This document shows positions 26,663-34,100 of a stretch of DNA of 64,000 nucleotides, one piece after another. The DNA comes from Akkermansia muciniphila (GTDB lineage: Bacteria; Verrucomicrobiota; Verrucomicrobiia; Verrucomicrobiales; Akkermansiaceae). Both the position numbers and the translations under genes were made by a program. The notes beneath the pieces are model-generated. The model was given only the letters and a program-made list of their open reading frames with translations, did no database searches and was not told where the DNA came from. Positions within the stretch are counted from its first letter, which is position 1; each line of letters starts with the position of its first letter. The stretch is from positions 1-64,000 of the forward strand of contig SFDX01000006.1 of assembly GCA_004557455.1 (NCBI GenBank). The letters are read 5' to 3'.

Positions 26663-28186
26663 TCAACTTCTAACTTCTTCCTGCCGATTTCTTCGTCTGA
26701 AAACCCTATACCTCCCCCCAACAGCCCCAACATATTCATACCCGGGATCCATGAACATCTCCCACTCCGATGGCTCTCTTCCCAGAACAATATACTCCGT
26801 TGATTGAAACCTAATCGCTCGAGTCGCTTCAATATAAAAATGGTCCGAAATACTTCGGCTGACCGCAGGTTGATAAAAGTGACAAATAGGAGGTAAAACA
26901 CCGAGTGCATTATAAAAGAAAGTCGGCACCCCATCAAGAAGCAAATAGTCCTTATTTCCTGAAGTCACTCGGACGAATTCACTAAGTAGCTCGCGCCCGC
27001 ACTCATTGGCCTGCTTCCATTCCGATTCATAGCGATGGTGAGCGTATAGAAAACATACTATACTCGAAATAATCAAAATGACACATTGGACGAATTTACG
27101 CTCGTTAGAATCTCCCTTTCTATCGAAAAAAAATCGATAAAGCAAACTTAGCAAAATGATTTGAAAAGGGATAAACGAAGCATAATAGTGGCTAAAATTA
27201 TATATACCGCCGAATACGGCCAAAAGAGTTCCAAAGAGAGAGAGGAGTATAGCCAACGAAATTCCTGCACCTCTCTTCCGGGTTCCAAACCCACGAATGA
27301 GAAAAAGCAGAAAACCACCACAATAGATGAGAGAAGAAAATACAAACGCAAAAGTCGGGCCGAAACGCCACAGGAAATTTCGTAATAGTCCGTTCGATGC
27401 CAAAGCCCCAGATAAAACGACCGCAGGATCTGCGAAAATAATAGATTCTCCTTGACCTGCATAAGCAAGATTAAAATAGAAATAAGAATCGAACAAATCG
27501 CGCAAGGAACCTACTGAGACAAAATAAAAGATTACAGGAATAGTAACAAGAGAAAAACCGGCAAAGAAAGAAAAAAATAACAAAAAACCTTTCCGCCATG
27601 AATCATCCCTGACACAACGACAAAATAACCAAATCAATAAGGGCGCCCAATAAACAGAGATATTAAATTTTGTCCAAATCGCTACAGCGGAACCGATCCC
27701 ACCCCAGAATCCAATCCGATTATGGTTATCCTCCTGAAGAATCTGATAGAGGGTAATAAGCTGAAACGGAACAATCAATTCCGATGGATTACATGAAAAA
27801 CCTGAGGCAAAGATGGTATACAATGACACCGTCACCACACAGGCACCCAGCTCTGAAGCGAATGTCTTGGCAATTCTATATGAAAAAATAATTGCAACTG
27901 TTTGAGCAAACAAAAACAACAGTATAACACCATACCTGGAAGATCCGGTAATCAGGGCCCCCAGAGCATAGACAAAATACAATATCGGCCCCTTATGATC
28001 CCACACTTCCCTATAGGGCTCATGCCCATACAGCAAGCCCTGACCACAAGCACTGTAGATATCCTGATCAAGGCATGGTACGAAAGCGGTAAACGGATTA
28101 TATGAGCCTACAAGTCCAAGACAAACAGACAATGAAAACAGGACCCAAAAAGTAAAAAGAACAACGTTATGCCTTACTAATATCAC
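26663..28186 (-). CDS. polytopic glycosyltransferase, GT39/GT83-like
   Basis: 507 aa with about ten to twelve hydrophobic helices. The first large loop (DQDIYSACGQGLLYGHEPY followed by REVWDHKGP) is the typical pattern of GT-C membrane transferases that use polyprenyl-phosphate sugars, with acidic residues before the G-x-PY segment. It should move a sugar from a lipid carrier to an envelope glycan or protein outside the membrane. A short periplasmic C-terminal domain (from about residue 395) follows. Its start overlaps the end of the gtrA-like gene by 20 nt. It is the last gene of the island operon. Confidence 0.8.
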   Translation of the reverse strand: MILVRHNVVLFTFWVLFSLSVCLGLVGSYNPFTAFVPCLDQDIYSACGQGLLYGHEPYREVWDHKGPILYFVYALGALITGSSRYGVILLFLFAQTVAIIFSYRIAKTFASELGACVVTVSLYTIFASGFSCNPSELIVPFQLITLYQILQEDNHNRIGFWGGIGSAVAIWTKFNISVYWAPLLIWLFCRCVRDDSWRKGFLLFFSFFAGFSLVTIPVIFYFVSVGSLRDLFDSYFYFNLAYAGQGESIIFADPAVVLSGALASNGLLRNFLWRFGPTFAFVFSSLIYCGGFLLFLIRGFGTRKRGAGISLAILLSLFGTLLAVFGGIYNFSHYYASFIPFQIILLSLLYRFFFDRKGDSNERKFVQCVILIISSIVCFLYAHHRYESEWKQANECGRELLSEFVRVTSGNKDYLLLDGVPTFFYNALGVLPPICHFYQPAVSRSISDHFYIEATRAIRFQSTEYIVLGREPSEWEMFMDPGYEYVGAVGGRYRVFRRRNRQEEVRS

Positions 28187-28583
28187 GAAAAGAAATAAAA
28201 TAATTTAAGAGAAATTGAATCATAGTGACGAAGAATATACTTACGAGCTTCGCCGAAGTGAGTCCTAAAAGCAAAACATCCGCCAAAACATAAATGATCA
28301 ACGATGCAATCAGGAGGCCGAAAATCCCCGTTGCAAAGAAACATATAAAACGATATCTGATATTATCAGTCTTTTTAAAATTAAAAAAAGCGTTGAGTAT
28401 AAAGTTGTTAGTAATTCCGCATGTAACACTGACGGCGTTAGCTGCAAGGTAATAGCTATGCCAGACGGGGATACTGGTCAAGAATAAAAATACAAGAGCA
28501 TCGATTGTTACCCCGGATAAGCCTATTAAACAGTAAAGTACAAGTTTCCGAATTTGGCTTTTGTAGCAAGAAATTAACATCAT
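28167..28583 (-). CDS. GtrA-family membrane protein
   Basis: 138 aa with four transmembrane helices. The GtrA pattern is clear: an N-terminal FxxxGxxGxxxD-like helix (LYCLIGLSGVTIDALVFLFL), NFILNAFFNFK in the middle, and a C-terminal NYFISFRD. GtrA proteins are proposed flippases for polyprenyl-linked sugars in phage-type glucosylation and other cell-surface modification. It directly abuts the GT2 gene upstream (stop and start adjacent). Confidence 0.88.
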   Translation of the reverse strand: MMLISCYKSQIRKLVLYCLIGLSGVTIDALVFLFLTSIPVWHSYYLAANAVSVTCGITNNFILNAFFNFKKTDNIRYRFICFFATGIFGLLIASLIIYVLADVLLLGLTSAKLVSIFFVTMIQFLLNYFISFRDISKA

Positions 28584-29339
28584 TCAACGTCTGGAGAATT
28601 TAACAGTCTGAAGAAAAGCTCGGAAAGAAGCCTTGAACAACCTCCATTTCTTAATAGAAACCTCTCCGGTTTGACGCTCTCGATGAGGCACTTCGATTTC
28701 AGCAAAACGAAGCCCCTTTTTGGCAACGTACCCACTGACGATCAAATTAGGTGCAAATGTGTCCTCGGGGATTTTAAAAAAAAGCTCCTTAAATGCACTT
28801 GAGCGCATCAATCTGTAAGGAGAGTTCACATCCCACACAGTCCTACCGCCATAGAAAAAACGAATAACGATTCTTGAAACAAGGCTCACCATTTTCCGAG
28901 AGAATGGCTGACGCCTCCCTTTTCTGGTTCCGAGCAAAAAGTCATGAGAATCTCGCAATCTCCATAATTTCTCAAAAGATTCTGCCCCCATCTCATTGTC
29001 GCTATCCATCTGGAATATCCATTCTGATAAGGACACGACATCTCTGTATCCTTGCAAAATGGTTGGACCATGGCCTGAATTTTTTTTGTCGATGATACGG
29101 ATTGTACCATGATGAGCAGATGCAGCAGTTCGCAAAACGTTCAAGGAGTTATCCTTTGATCCGTCATTATACACGAAGATGCAAAAATGTATTCCCAACC
29201 GCTCCAAGGCCCTGCTCCATTCCTCAAGCACCATCCGGATCGAATCCTGCTCATTATAGACGGGCACGACAACAACGAGGTCATAGTATGAGCTGTCGTC
29301 GGTCTCACCCATAGTCGTGATACAAGGACTCTGTTTCAT
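28584..29339 (-). CDS. GT2 polyprenyl-phosphate sugar synthase-like
   Basis: 251 aa, DPM1/GtrB-like without the C-terminal membrane helices. Motifs are VVVVPVYNEQDSIR, YNDGSKDNS, GHGPTILQGYRD and the metal-binding MDSDNE. The conserved C-terminal strand region is FAEIEVPHRERQTGEVS. It should charge polyprenyl phosphate with a hexose for GtrA to flip and the GT39-like enzyme to transfer. It overlaps the small upstream frame by 4 nt (ATGA). Confidence 0.88.
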   Translation of the reverse strand: MKQSPCITTMGETDDSSYYDLVVVVPVYNEQDSIRMVLEEWSRALERLGIHFCIFVYNDGSKDNSLNVLRTAASAHHGTIRIIDKKNSGHGPTILQGYRDVVSLSEWIFQMDSDNEMGAESFEKLWRLRDSHDFLLGTRKGRRQPFSRKMVSLVSRIVIRFFYGGRTVWDVNSPYRLMRSSAFKELFFKIPEDTFAPNLIVSGYVAKKGLRFAEIEVPHRERQTGEVSIKKWRLFKASFRAFLQTVKFSRR

Positions 29340-29545
29340 GAGATTAATGAAAGATAATACCGTAATACTTGCACAGAAAGATTACTCCCGTAGATGCGCA
29401 GGCAGTATACAACATTTCGAATGCTGTAGTCAAGCCTAAACACATTTTTTTCCGACTTCAACGTAAAAAAACGAGTCCCCTCTTTTCCCAGAGAAAGAAT
29501 AGCGGACTTCAATTTCTGCCTAACTCGTTGATTTTCAGCGTTCAC
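29336..29545 (-). CDS. possible small protein upstream of the GT2 gene
   Basis: 69 codons from a GTG; the open frame extends about ten codons further upstream without another standard start. The product is basic and has no signal, helix or family I recognise. The ATGA overlap with the GT2 gene argues for a real, coupled gene, but it could also be the 3' remnant of a gene lost when the island was joined. Confidence 0.35.
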   Translation of the reverse strand: MNAENQRVRQKLKSAILSLGKEGTRFFTLKSEKNVFRLDYSIRNVVYCLRIYGSNLSVQVLRYYLSLIS

Positions 29546-29645
29546 CGTGAGGTATACATTCGAGATGATAATGATTTACCCAGACGCGGACAGCAAACTG
29601 TCTTCCTCCCGATAGGCTCGATAGAGAACCTTGAGTCGTCAACTA

Positions 29646-29675
29646 TTGGCTCCTACTCGAACGAGTAAGAGCCAA
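29646..29675. repeat. inverted repeat at the island edge
   Basis: TTGGCTC-C-TACTCG, a 2-nt AA centre, then CGAGTA-A-GAGCCAA: a 14-bp stem with one mismatch. It has no T-run on either side, so it is not a standard terminator. It lies in the predicted leader of the island operon and could be a regulatory hairpin or a recombination site. Confidence 0.6.
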
Positions 29676-29753
29676 AGTAAGCTGTGGACGTATCGAAAGG
29701 CACAAGAAGGTGGAATCCAATCCGACGAAAAGGGGAATTCAAAGGTCTGAGCC

Positions 29754-29810
29754 TCAGTCCCCGGCAAACATTGTCCCTGCCACAGCAGCTCCGATCATCA
29801 GCATTCTCAT
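29754..29810 (-). pseudogene. truncated duplicate of the ddpX-like gene start
   Basis: Eighteen codons: the first eleven (MRMLMIGAAVA) are identical to the ddpX-like protein at 26496, then seven different codons (GTMFAGD) to a TGA. It keeps its own intact leaderless-type promoter and reads into the island, so it may now serve as a promoter plus leader peptide. Confidence 0.75.
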
Positions 29811-29852
29811 GCCCCTATTGTACCACACCCCTCCCCTCATGGCAAGGGTATA
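29779..29852. repeat. direct repeat, copy 2 (74 bp)
   Basis: Same sequence and orientation as 26465-26539 with one deleted base. It carries a complete promoter, start codon and 32 coding bases. Confidence 0.95.
29817..29845 (-). promoter_or_regulatory. duplicated promoter facing the glycan island
   Basis: Minus strand TTGCCA (29845-29840), 17-bp spacer, TACAAT (29822-29817), 6 nt before the ATG at 29810. It points toward the GT2, gtrA and GT39-like genes and is the only good promoter I see for them. Confidence 0.65.
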
Positions 29853-29893
29853 CTGGACGGAAAGGAAATGAGCGTCCAGCATCCGGGAGGCCC

Positions 29894-31015
29894 TCACTTT
29901 ACCCGGGGGACGTTTTGCAGCAGAGGGCGGAGGTGGGGGCGGGCGTAGTCGGCAGCGGTTTTGCCGGAGGAATCGGGGCGGGTGGGGTCTGCGCCGTGGG
30001 AAAGGAGGAGCCGTACGATAGCCTCGCGGCCGCAGAAGGCGGCAATCATAAGGGGAGTGCGGCCATCGGCATCGGGGGAATCCGCGGGCACACCGGCGTT
30101 GAGTAGGCTCTGCACCTCGGTCAGTAGCCCGCCGCGACAGGCCGCGCGGAGCATCGGCGATGCGGCGGGCTCGGGGGCACCGTGTGCGCGAAGGAGAGCC
30201 ACCAAGGCAGCCGAGCCCGTTTCCGCAGCAACGAGGAGGGGCGTCCTTCCGCAGGCATCGTCCCGCGCCGGATCTGCGCCTGCGGTCAGCAAACAGCACA
30301 CCGTCTCCTCATTGCCCGTCGCCGCGGCGTGCATCAGCGGAGTCACCCCCTCCGAGTCCGGCAGATTCGGATCGGCGCCGAGTTCTATCAGAGCGCGCAC
30401 AGCCTCTGTATGCGCCTCACCGGCGGCCACGGCAAGAGCCGAGCTGCCTCCCGCCCCCTTCGCCCCAGGTTCCGCCCCGTACTTCACCAAGAGACGCAGC
30501 ATCGGCTCCTCGCCACGACGGGCTGCCACAAGGAGCGCGCGATTGAGCAGGGCCGTATCCGTTTTCTTCTCACAGCTCAGCAACATCTCGGCCACCGCAG
30601 AACGCCCCCGGCGCACGGCGTACAGCAGCGCCGTATCCCCCTCGGAATCACGTGCCCCGCCCCCTACCCCGTTTGCCAACAACAGGCGCACCGTATCCGC
30701 ATGCCCGTTCTCAGAGGCACGCATAAGGGGAGTTATACCGTAAACACCCCCGCCCTGCGGCCTCGCGCCGTGGCGCAGCAACCATGCCACCGCCGCCGTC
30801 CGACCTTCCTGCGCGGCGGCATCCAACGGCGTCAGACCGTCCTCCCACACGGCATTGAGGTCCGCGCCGAGGTTCCGGCATCGCTCCAAGGCCGTCACAT
30901 CTCCCCGAAGGGCAGCCTCATACAGCAAGCCGGCCACACTCTCCGTGCACGGCTCCGCTGCCTCGGCACAGCAAACCGGTGCCGCCAACAGCATAACGAT
31001 TCCACGTCCGATCAT
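29894..31015 (-). CDS. secreted ankyrin-repeat protein
   Basis: 373 aa. The signal peptide (MIGRGIVMLLAAPVCCAEA) is cleaved near AEA-A, so it should act outside the cytoplasm. About nine ankyrin repeats follow, with the usual G-x-TPL-x-xA and ADVNxxD-type turns (for example DGLTPLDAAAQEG, YGITPLMRASENG and DGRTPLMIAAFCG). The family mediates protein-protein binding; the partner is unknown. The start is set at ATG 31015, 6 nt after its promoter. It is one of three ankyrin proteins in the window. Confidence 0.88.
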   Translation of the reverse strand: MIGRGIVMLLAAPVCCAEAAEPCTESVAGLLYEAALRGDVTALERCRNLGADLNAVWEDGLTPLDAAAQEGRTAAVAWLLRHGARPQGGGVYGITPLMRASENGHADTVRLLLANGVGGGARDSEGDTALLYAVRRGRSAVAEMLLSCEKKTDTALLNRALLVAARRGEEPMLRLLVKYGAEPGAKGAGGSSALAVAAGEAHTEAVRALIELGADPNLPDSEGVTPLMHAAATGNEETVCCLLTAGADPARDDACGRTPLLVAAETGSAALVALLRAHGAPEPAASPMLRAACRGGLLTEVQSLLNAGVPADSPDADGRTPLMIAAFCGREAIVRLLLSHGADPTRPDSSGKTAADYARPHLRPLLQNVPRVK

Positions 31016-31021
31016 GCCGAC

Positions 31022-31050
31022 AGTGTACCGCATCACCGCTCAAGAAGCAA
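31022..31050 (-). promoter_or_regulatory. promoter of ankyrin gene
   Basis: Minus strand TTGCTT (31050-31045), 17-bp spacer, TACACT (31027-31022), 6 nt before the ATG at 31015. Confidence 0.62.
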
Positions 31051-31100
31051 GGAAAAAGCCCGCAGTATATGCAGTAAGCCCAACCTCACGCATTTTGGGC

Positions 31101-31129
31101 TTGCCTTTCCTGCGGGTTTGGGGTAAGAT
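31101..31129 (+). promoter_or_regulatory. promoter of purH
   Basis: TTGCCT (31101-31106), 17-bp spacer, TAAGAT (31124-31129). Unlike most promoters here, 37 nt separate it from the ATG at 31167, so purH has a real leader. No purine riboswitch fold is recognised in that short leader. Confidence 0.6.
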
Positions 31130-31166
31130 GGCGTGCCGCAAACGCGGTCGCACAAGACAATTCGTT

Positions 31167-32723
31167 ATGGAAAACAACAAGATTGAGCGTGCCCTGCTGT
31201 CCGTATCGGACAAAACGGGCCTTGAAGAGTTCGCCCGTGGGCTGGTAGCCGAGGGCGTGCAGCTTATTTCCACGGGCGGCACCTGCCGCTTCCTCAAGGA
31301 ACTGGGTCTGCCGGTGACGGAGATATCGGACTACACAGGGGCGCCGGAGTTGTTTGACGGCCGAGTAAAAACCCTTCATCCCAAGGTGCACGGCGGCCTG
31401 CTGCAGCGCCGCGACTCGGAGGAGCACAAGCGCCAGGCAGCCGACAACGGCATCCCCACCATCGACTTGGTGTGCGTGAACCTCTACCCCTTTGAGGAGA
31501 CCGTGGCCAAGGAGGGCGTGACCCTGGCCGAGGCCATCGAGAAAATCGACATCGGCGGCCCGTCCATGCTGCGTTCTGCGGCCAAGAACTACGATGCCGT
31601 CACCGTTGTCTCCGACCCTGCGGACTACGCCACCGTGTTGGAGGAAATGCGCAACCACGAAGGCAGCACCACGCTGAAGACGCGTGAGAAGCTGGCCGTC
31701 AAGGTCTTCGTACGCACCTCTGCCTACGACTCTGCCATCTCGAACTACCTCGGCCACCGTGCGGAGGAAAGCACCAAGAACAATTTCACCCTCTCCCTGC
31801 CCTTCTGCCAGACCCTGCGCTACGGCGACAACCCGCACCAGCCCAGCGTCCTCTACGGTAACTTCGAGAGCATTTTCACCCAGCTGCAGGGCAAGGAGCT
31901 CTCCTACACCAATGTGCTGGACTTGGATGCTGCTGCTTCCCTCATCATGAACTTCCGCCGCCCGACGGTGGGCATCCTCAAGCACACCAACCCCTGCGGT
32001 GTGGGCCAAGATAACGAGGACTTGGTGGAGGCTTGGAAGCGCGCCTACCAAACGGACACGCAGGCGCCCTTCGGCGGTGTTATCGTCATGAATCGTACCA
32101 TGACGGAGGCCCTCGCTCGCATCGTCGGGGCCATCTTCACGGATGTCATCATTGCCCCGGACTATGAGCCGGAGGCCCGTGCCATCCTCCAGAAGAAGAA
32201 GAACTGCCGTATCATGCGTATCAACATGGAGGCTTGGCGCAATTTCTGCAAGGAGCCGATGATCCGCACCGCTCCCGGCGGTCTGATGACCATGAAGCGC
32301 GACGACGAAGTCATGGGGCTCGATAACCTCATCTCCAAGGTCGTGACCAAGCGCATGCCTACCGCCGATGAGTTGGATGCCATGCAGTTCGCTTGGCGCG
32401 TCTGCAAGCAGGTGCACTCCAATGCCATCGTCTTTACGGACAAGAACGGCACCTTGGGCATCGGCGCCGGCCAGATGAGCCGCGTGGATTCCGCCAAGAT
32501 TGCCGTGTGGAAGGCCAAGCAGGCCGGTCTCTCCCTAGAGGGCAGTGTCATCGCTTCCGATGGTCTCTTCCCCTTCGCGGACGGCCTGCAGACAGCTATC
32601 GACGCCGGTGCTACGGCCTGCATTCAGCCGGGTGGTTCCATCCGTGACCAAGAGGTGATCGAGGCAGCGGACGCCGCCGGTATTGCGATGGTGATGACGG
32701 GTGCTCGCCACTTCCTGCACTGA
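31167..32723 (+). CDS. purH: bifunctional AICAR transformylase / IMP cyclohydrolase
   Basis: 518 aa, the normal length. It carries out the last two steps of purine synthesis: formyl transfer to AICAR, then ring closure to IMP. The N-terminal IMP cyclohydrolase domain (about 1-195) shows ALLSVSDKTGLEEFA, STGGT and RVKTLHPKVHGGLL. The C-terminal transformylase domain shows LRYGDNPHQ, the catalytic KHTNPCG motif, and GQMSRVDS, ending in TGARHFLH. The start MENNKIERALLS is family-like; the longer frame upstream is spurious. Confidence 0.96.
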   Translation: MENNKIERALLSVSDKTGLEEFARGLVAEGVQLISTGGTCRFLKELGLPVTEISDYTGAPELFDGRVKTLHPKVHGGLLQRRDSEEHKRQAADNGIPTIDLVCVNLYPFEETVAKEGVTLAEAIEKIDIGGPSMLRSAAKNYDAVTVVSDPADYATVLEEMRNHEGSTTLKTREKLAVKVFVRTSAYDSAISNYLGHRAEESTKNNFTLSLPFCQTLRYGDNPHQPSVLYGNFESIFTQLQGKELSYTNVLDLDAAASLIMNFRRPTVGILKHTNPCGVGQDNEDLVEAWKRAYQTDTQAPFGGVIVMNRTMTEALARIVGAIFTDVIIAPDYEPEARAILQKKKNCRIMRINMEAWRNFCKEPMIRTAPGGLMTMKRDDEVMGLDNLISKVVTKRMPTADELDAMQFAWRVCKQVHSNAIVFTDKNGTLGIGAGQMSRVDSAKIAVWKAKQAGLSLEGSVIASDGLFPFADGLQTAIDAGATACIQPGGSIRDQEVIEAADAAGIAMVMTGARHFLH

Positions 32724-32744
32724 TCCCCGCCCCTGATCTTTCTC

Positions 32745-32783
32745 GCACCCCGGGCGGTTCATCCGGTCGGGGTGCTTTGTTTT
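32745..32783 (+). terminator. terminator after purH
   Basis: GCACCCCG (32745-32752) pairs with CGGGGTGC (32768-32775) and is followed by TTTGTTTT. Confidence 0.8.
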
Positions 32784-32808
32784 CCGAAATCATTACCTAT
32801 ACCATACT

Positions 32809-33549
32809 ATGTTACTGGGAGTTAATATCGACCACGTTGCCACTCTGCGGCAAGCCCGATACGCCGGCATGCCCGGGGCGCATAATGCCGAGCCCTCCGT
32901 AACGGCAGCCGCACGCGCTGCCCTGGAGGGCGGGGCAGATTCCATCACCCTCCACGTTCGTGAGGACCGTCGCCACATGCAGGATGCGGATGCGCTGGCG
33001 GTGCGCCGGGAAATTCCCCTGCCGCTCAACTTGGAGATGGGGGCCACGCCAGCCATGCTGGAGTTTGCGCTGAACCTGCGGCCGGATTTCGTGTGCTTGG
33101 TGCCCGAGCGCCGGCAGGAGGTGACTACAGAGGGGGGGCTGGACGTAGCGGGCCGCGCAGAGGAGCTGCGCCCGCTGGTGGCTGCTCTGGCGGCCAACGG
33201 CAGCCGCGTGAGTATGTTCATCGACCCCGATTCGGAGCAGGTTCGGGCTTCCGCCGCCATCGGTGCCCCTATGATAGAGCTGCACACCGGCCGCTTTGCC
33301 AACAACCTCGGCGAGGCCCGCACCGTGGAGGTACAGCGTTTGGCTGCGGCCGCCCGTTTGGCCCACAGCTTGGGCTTGGAGGTGCACGCCGGTCATGGTA
33401 TTCAGCCCGCTAACCTGCAGGATCTCGCGGCCGTCCCCTACCTCACAGAGCTCAATATCGGCCACACCCTCATTGCTCGAGCCGTTTTCGTGGGCCTCAC
33501 ACGCGCCGTTCAGGAGATGAAGGAGGCCATCTCTCGCCTCTCTTGGTAA
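32809..33549 (+). CDS. pdxJ: pyridoxine 5'-phosphate synthase
   Basis: 246 aa TIM barrel. It condenses 1-deoxy-xylulose 5-phosphate with 3-amino-2-oxopropyl phosphate to pyridoxine 5'-phosphate. Motifs are LLGVNIDHVATLRQAR (start), GADSITLHVREDRRH, LNLEMGAT, FIDPD, and ELHTGRFA, with the phosphate site HAGHGI and ELNIGHTLIARAVF at the end. It stands alone between two terminators. The upstream promoter is less clear than elsewhere; TATACC lies 5-10 nt before the ATG. Confidence 0.95.
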   Translation: MLLGVNIDHVATLRQARYAGMPGAHNAEPSVTAAARAALEGGADSITLHVREDRRHMQDADALAVRREIPLPLNLEMGATPAMLEFALNLRPDFVCLVPERRQEVTTEGGLDVAGRAEELRPLVAALAANGSRVSMFIDPDSEQVRASAAIGAPMIELHTGRFANNLGEARTVEVQRLAAAARLAHSLGLEVHAGHGIQPANLQDLAAVPYLTELNIGHTLIARAVFVGLTRAVQEMKEAISRLSW

Positions 33550-33570
33550 CTGACAGCCCACCACGCAGTG

Positions 33571-33612
33571 CCCCGACTCGCCGGTTCGGCGATGCTCGGG
33601 GCCTTTTTTTTC
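33571..33612 (+). terminator. terminator after pdxJ
   Basis: CCCCGA (33571-33576) pairs with TCGGGG, with an inner CGCCG/CGGCG stem, followed by CC and eight T. Confidence 0.85.
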
Positions 33613-33643
33613 GCAAAATACCGCTCTGTGTCGCGCTTTTCTC

Positions 33644-33673
33644 TTGCTTCCCCCTCTACAAACATGATAAGAT
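33644..33673 (+). promoter_or_regulatory. promoter of HU-family gene
   Basis: TTGCTT, 18-bp spacer, TAAGAT, 8 nt before the ATG at 33682. Confidence 0.55.
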
Positions 33674-33681
33674 AAAGGCCT

Positions 33682-33957
33682 ATGAACAAAACTCAACTCG
33701 TTAGCCTCGTTCAGGCAAAACTGGGCGACGATGCCACAAAAAAAACCGCCGAGGCTGCCTTGGAGGCTGTCTTGGCCGCCATCAGCGATGCCGTCCTCAC
33801 CGATAAAGTGCAACTCGTCGGGTTCGGTACGTTCGAGATGAAGACTCATCCTGCCCGTCAGGGTCGCAATCCCCGCACGGGTGAGCCCATCCAAATCCCG
33901 GAATCCCGCAGCCTCGCTTTCAAGCCCTCGGCCAACCGTCGCTCCATCGTCGAGTAA
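33682..33957 (+). CDS. HU/IHF-family DNA-binding protein
   Basis: 91 aa, typical HU length. The N-terminal helices (MNKTQLVSLVQAKLG) lead to the conserved VGFGTFE turn and the DNA-contacting arm, recognisable from GRNPRTGEPIQIPESR, ending in FKPS. It bends and compacts DNA as a dimer in the nucleoid. It has its own promoter and terminator. Confidence 0.95.
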   Translation: MNKTQLVSLVQAKLGDDATKKTAEAALEAVLAAISDAVLTDKVQLVGFGTFEMKTHPARQGRNPRTGEPIQIPESRSLAFKPSANRRSIVE

Positions 33958-33981
33958 ATTTGCCGTCCGGCTCATTCACCG

Positions 33982-34018
33982 CCCTCGCCCGTCCTCCCCG
34001 GGCAGAGGGCTGTTTTTA
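33982..34018 (+). terminator. terminator after HU-family gene
   Basis: GCCCTC and GAGGGC arms around a CCCG/CGGG-containing loop, followed by TGTTTTTA. Confidence 0.7.
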
Positions 34019-34062
34019 TGCCGGAAATGCTCCAAAAAATGCGCCCCGCCCGCACTTTGGCA

Positions 34063-34091
34063 TTTACATCTCGCCCCGAATATGCTAATAC
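34063..34091 (+). promoter_or_regulatory. promoter of galK operon
   Basis: TTTACA (34063-34068), 17-bp spacer, TAATAC (34086-34091), 9 nt before the ATG at 34101. It is weaker by sequence than most in this window. Confidence 0.5.
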
Positions 34092-34100
34092 TATCTTGCT

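Larger units (their letters stand above)
26540..29778. other. AT-rich glycan-gene island between direct repeats
   Basis: About 3.2 kb, visibly AT-rich (near 40% G+C by eye against about 60% around it). It holds a GT39-like enzyme, GtrA and a dolichol-phosphate-mannose-synthase-like GT2, all leftward, and is flanked by a ~75-bp direct repeat. No integrase, transposase or terminal inverted repeats are seen. The 26540-26662 end has no gene and contains short direct repeats of AACATTTG. Horizontal acquisition is an inference. Confidence 0.7.
29546..29893. other. intergenic junction of the island
   Basis: Holds a hairpin (29646-29675), an 18-codon truncated copy of the ddpX start (29754-29810) and repeat copy 2. 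The stretch 29853-29893 next to the ankyrin gene contains GCTGGACG-type inverted segments but no gene. Confidence 0.6.

Noticed and set aside
26540..29778. Island as a transposon or insertion sequence
   Set aside because: No transposase or terminal inverted repeats are present, and the flanking repeat is gene-derived rather than a short target duplication. I report it as a repeat-flanked island only.
31130..31166. Purine riboswitch ahead of purH
   Set aside because: The leader is only ~30 nt after the expected start of transcription, too short for a purine aptamer, and no conserved stems are seen.
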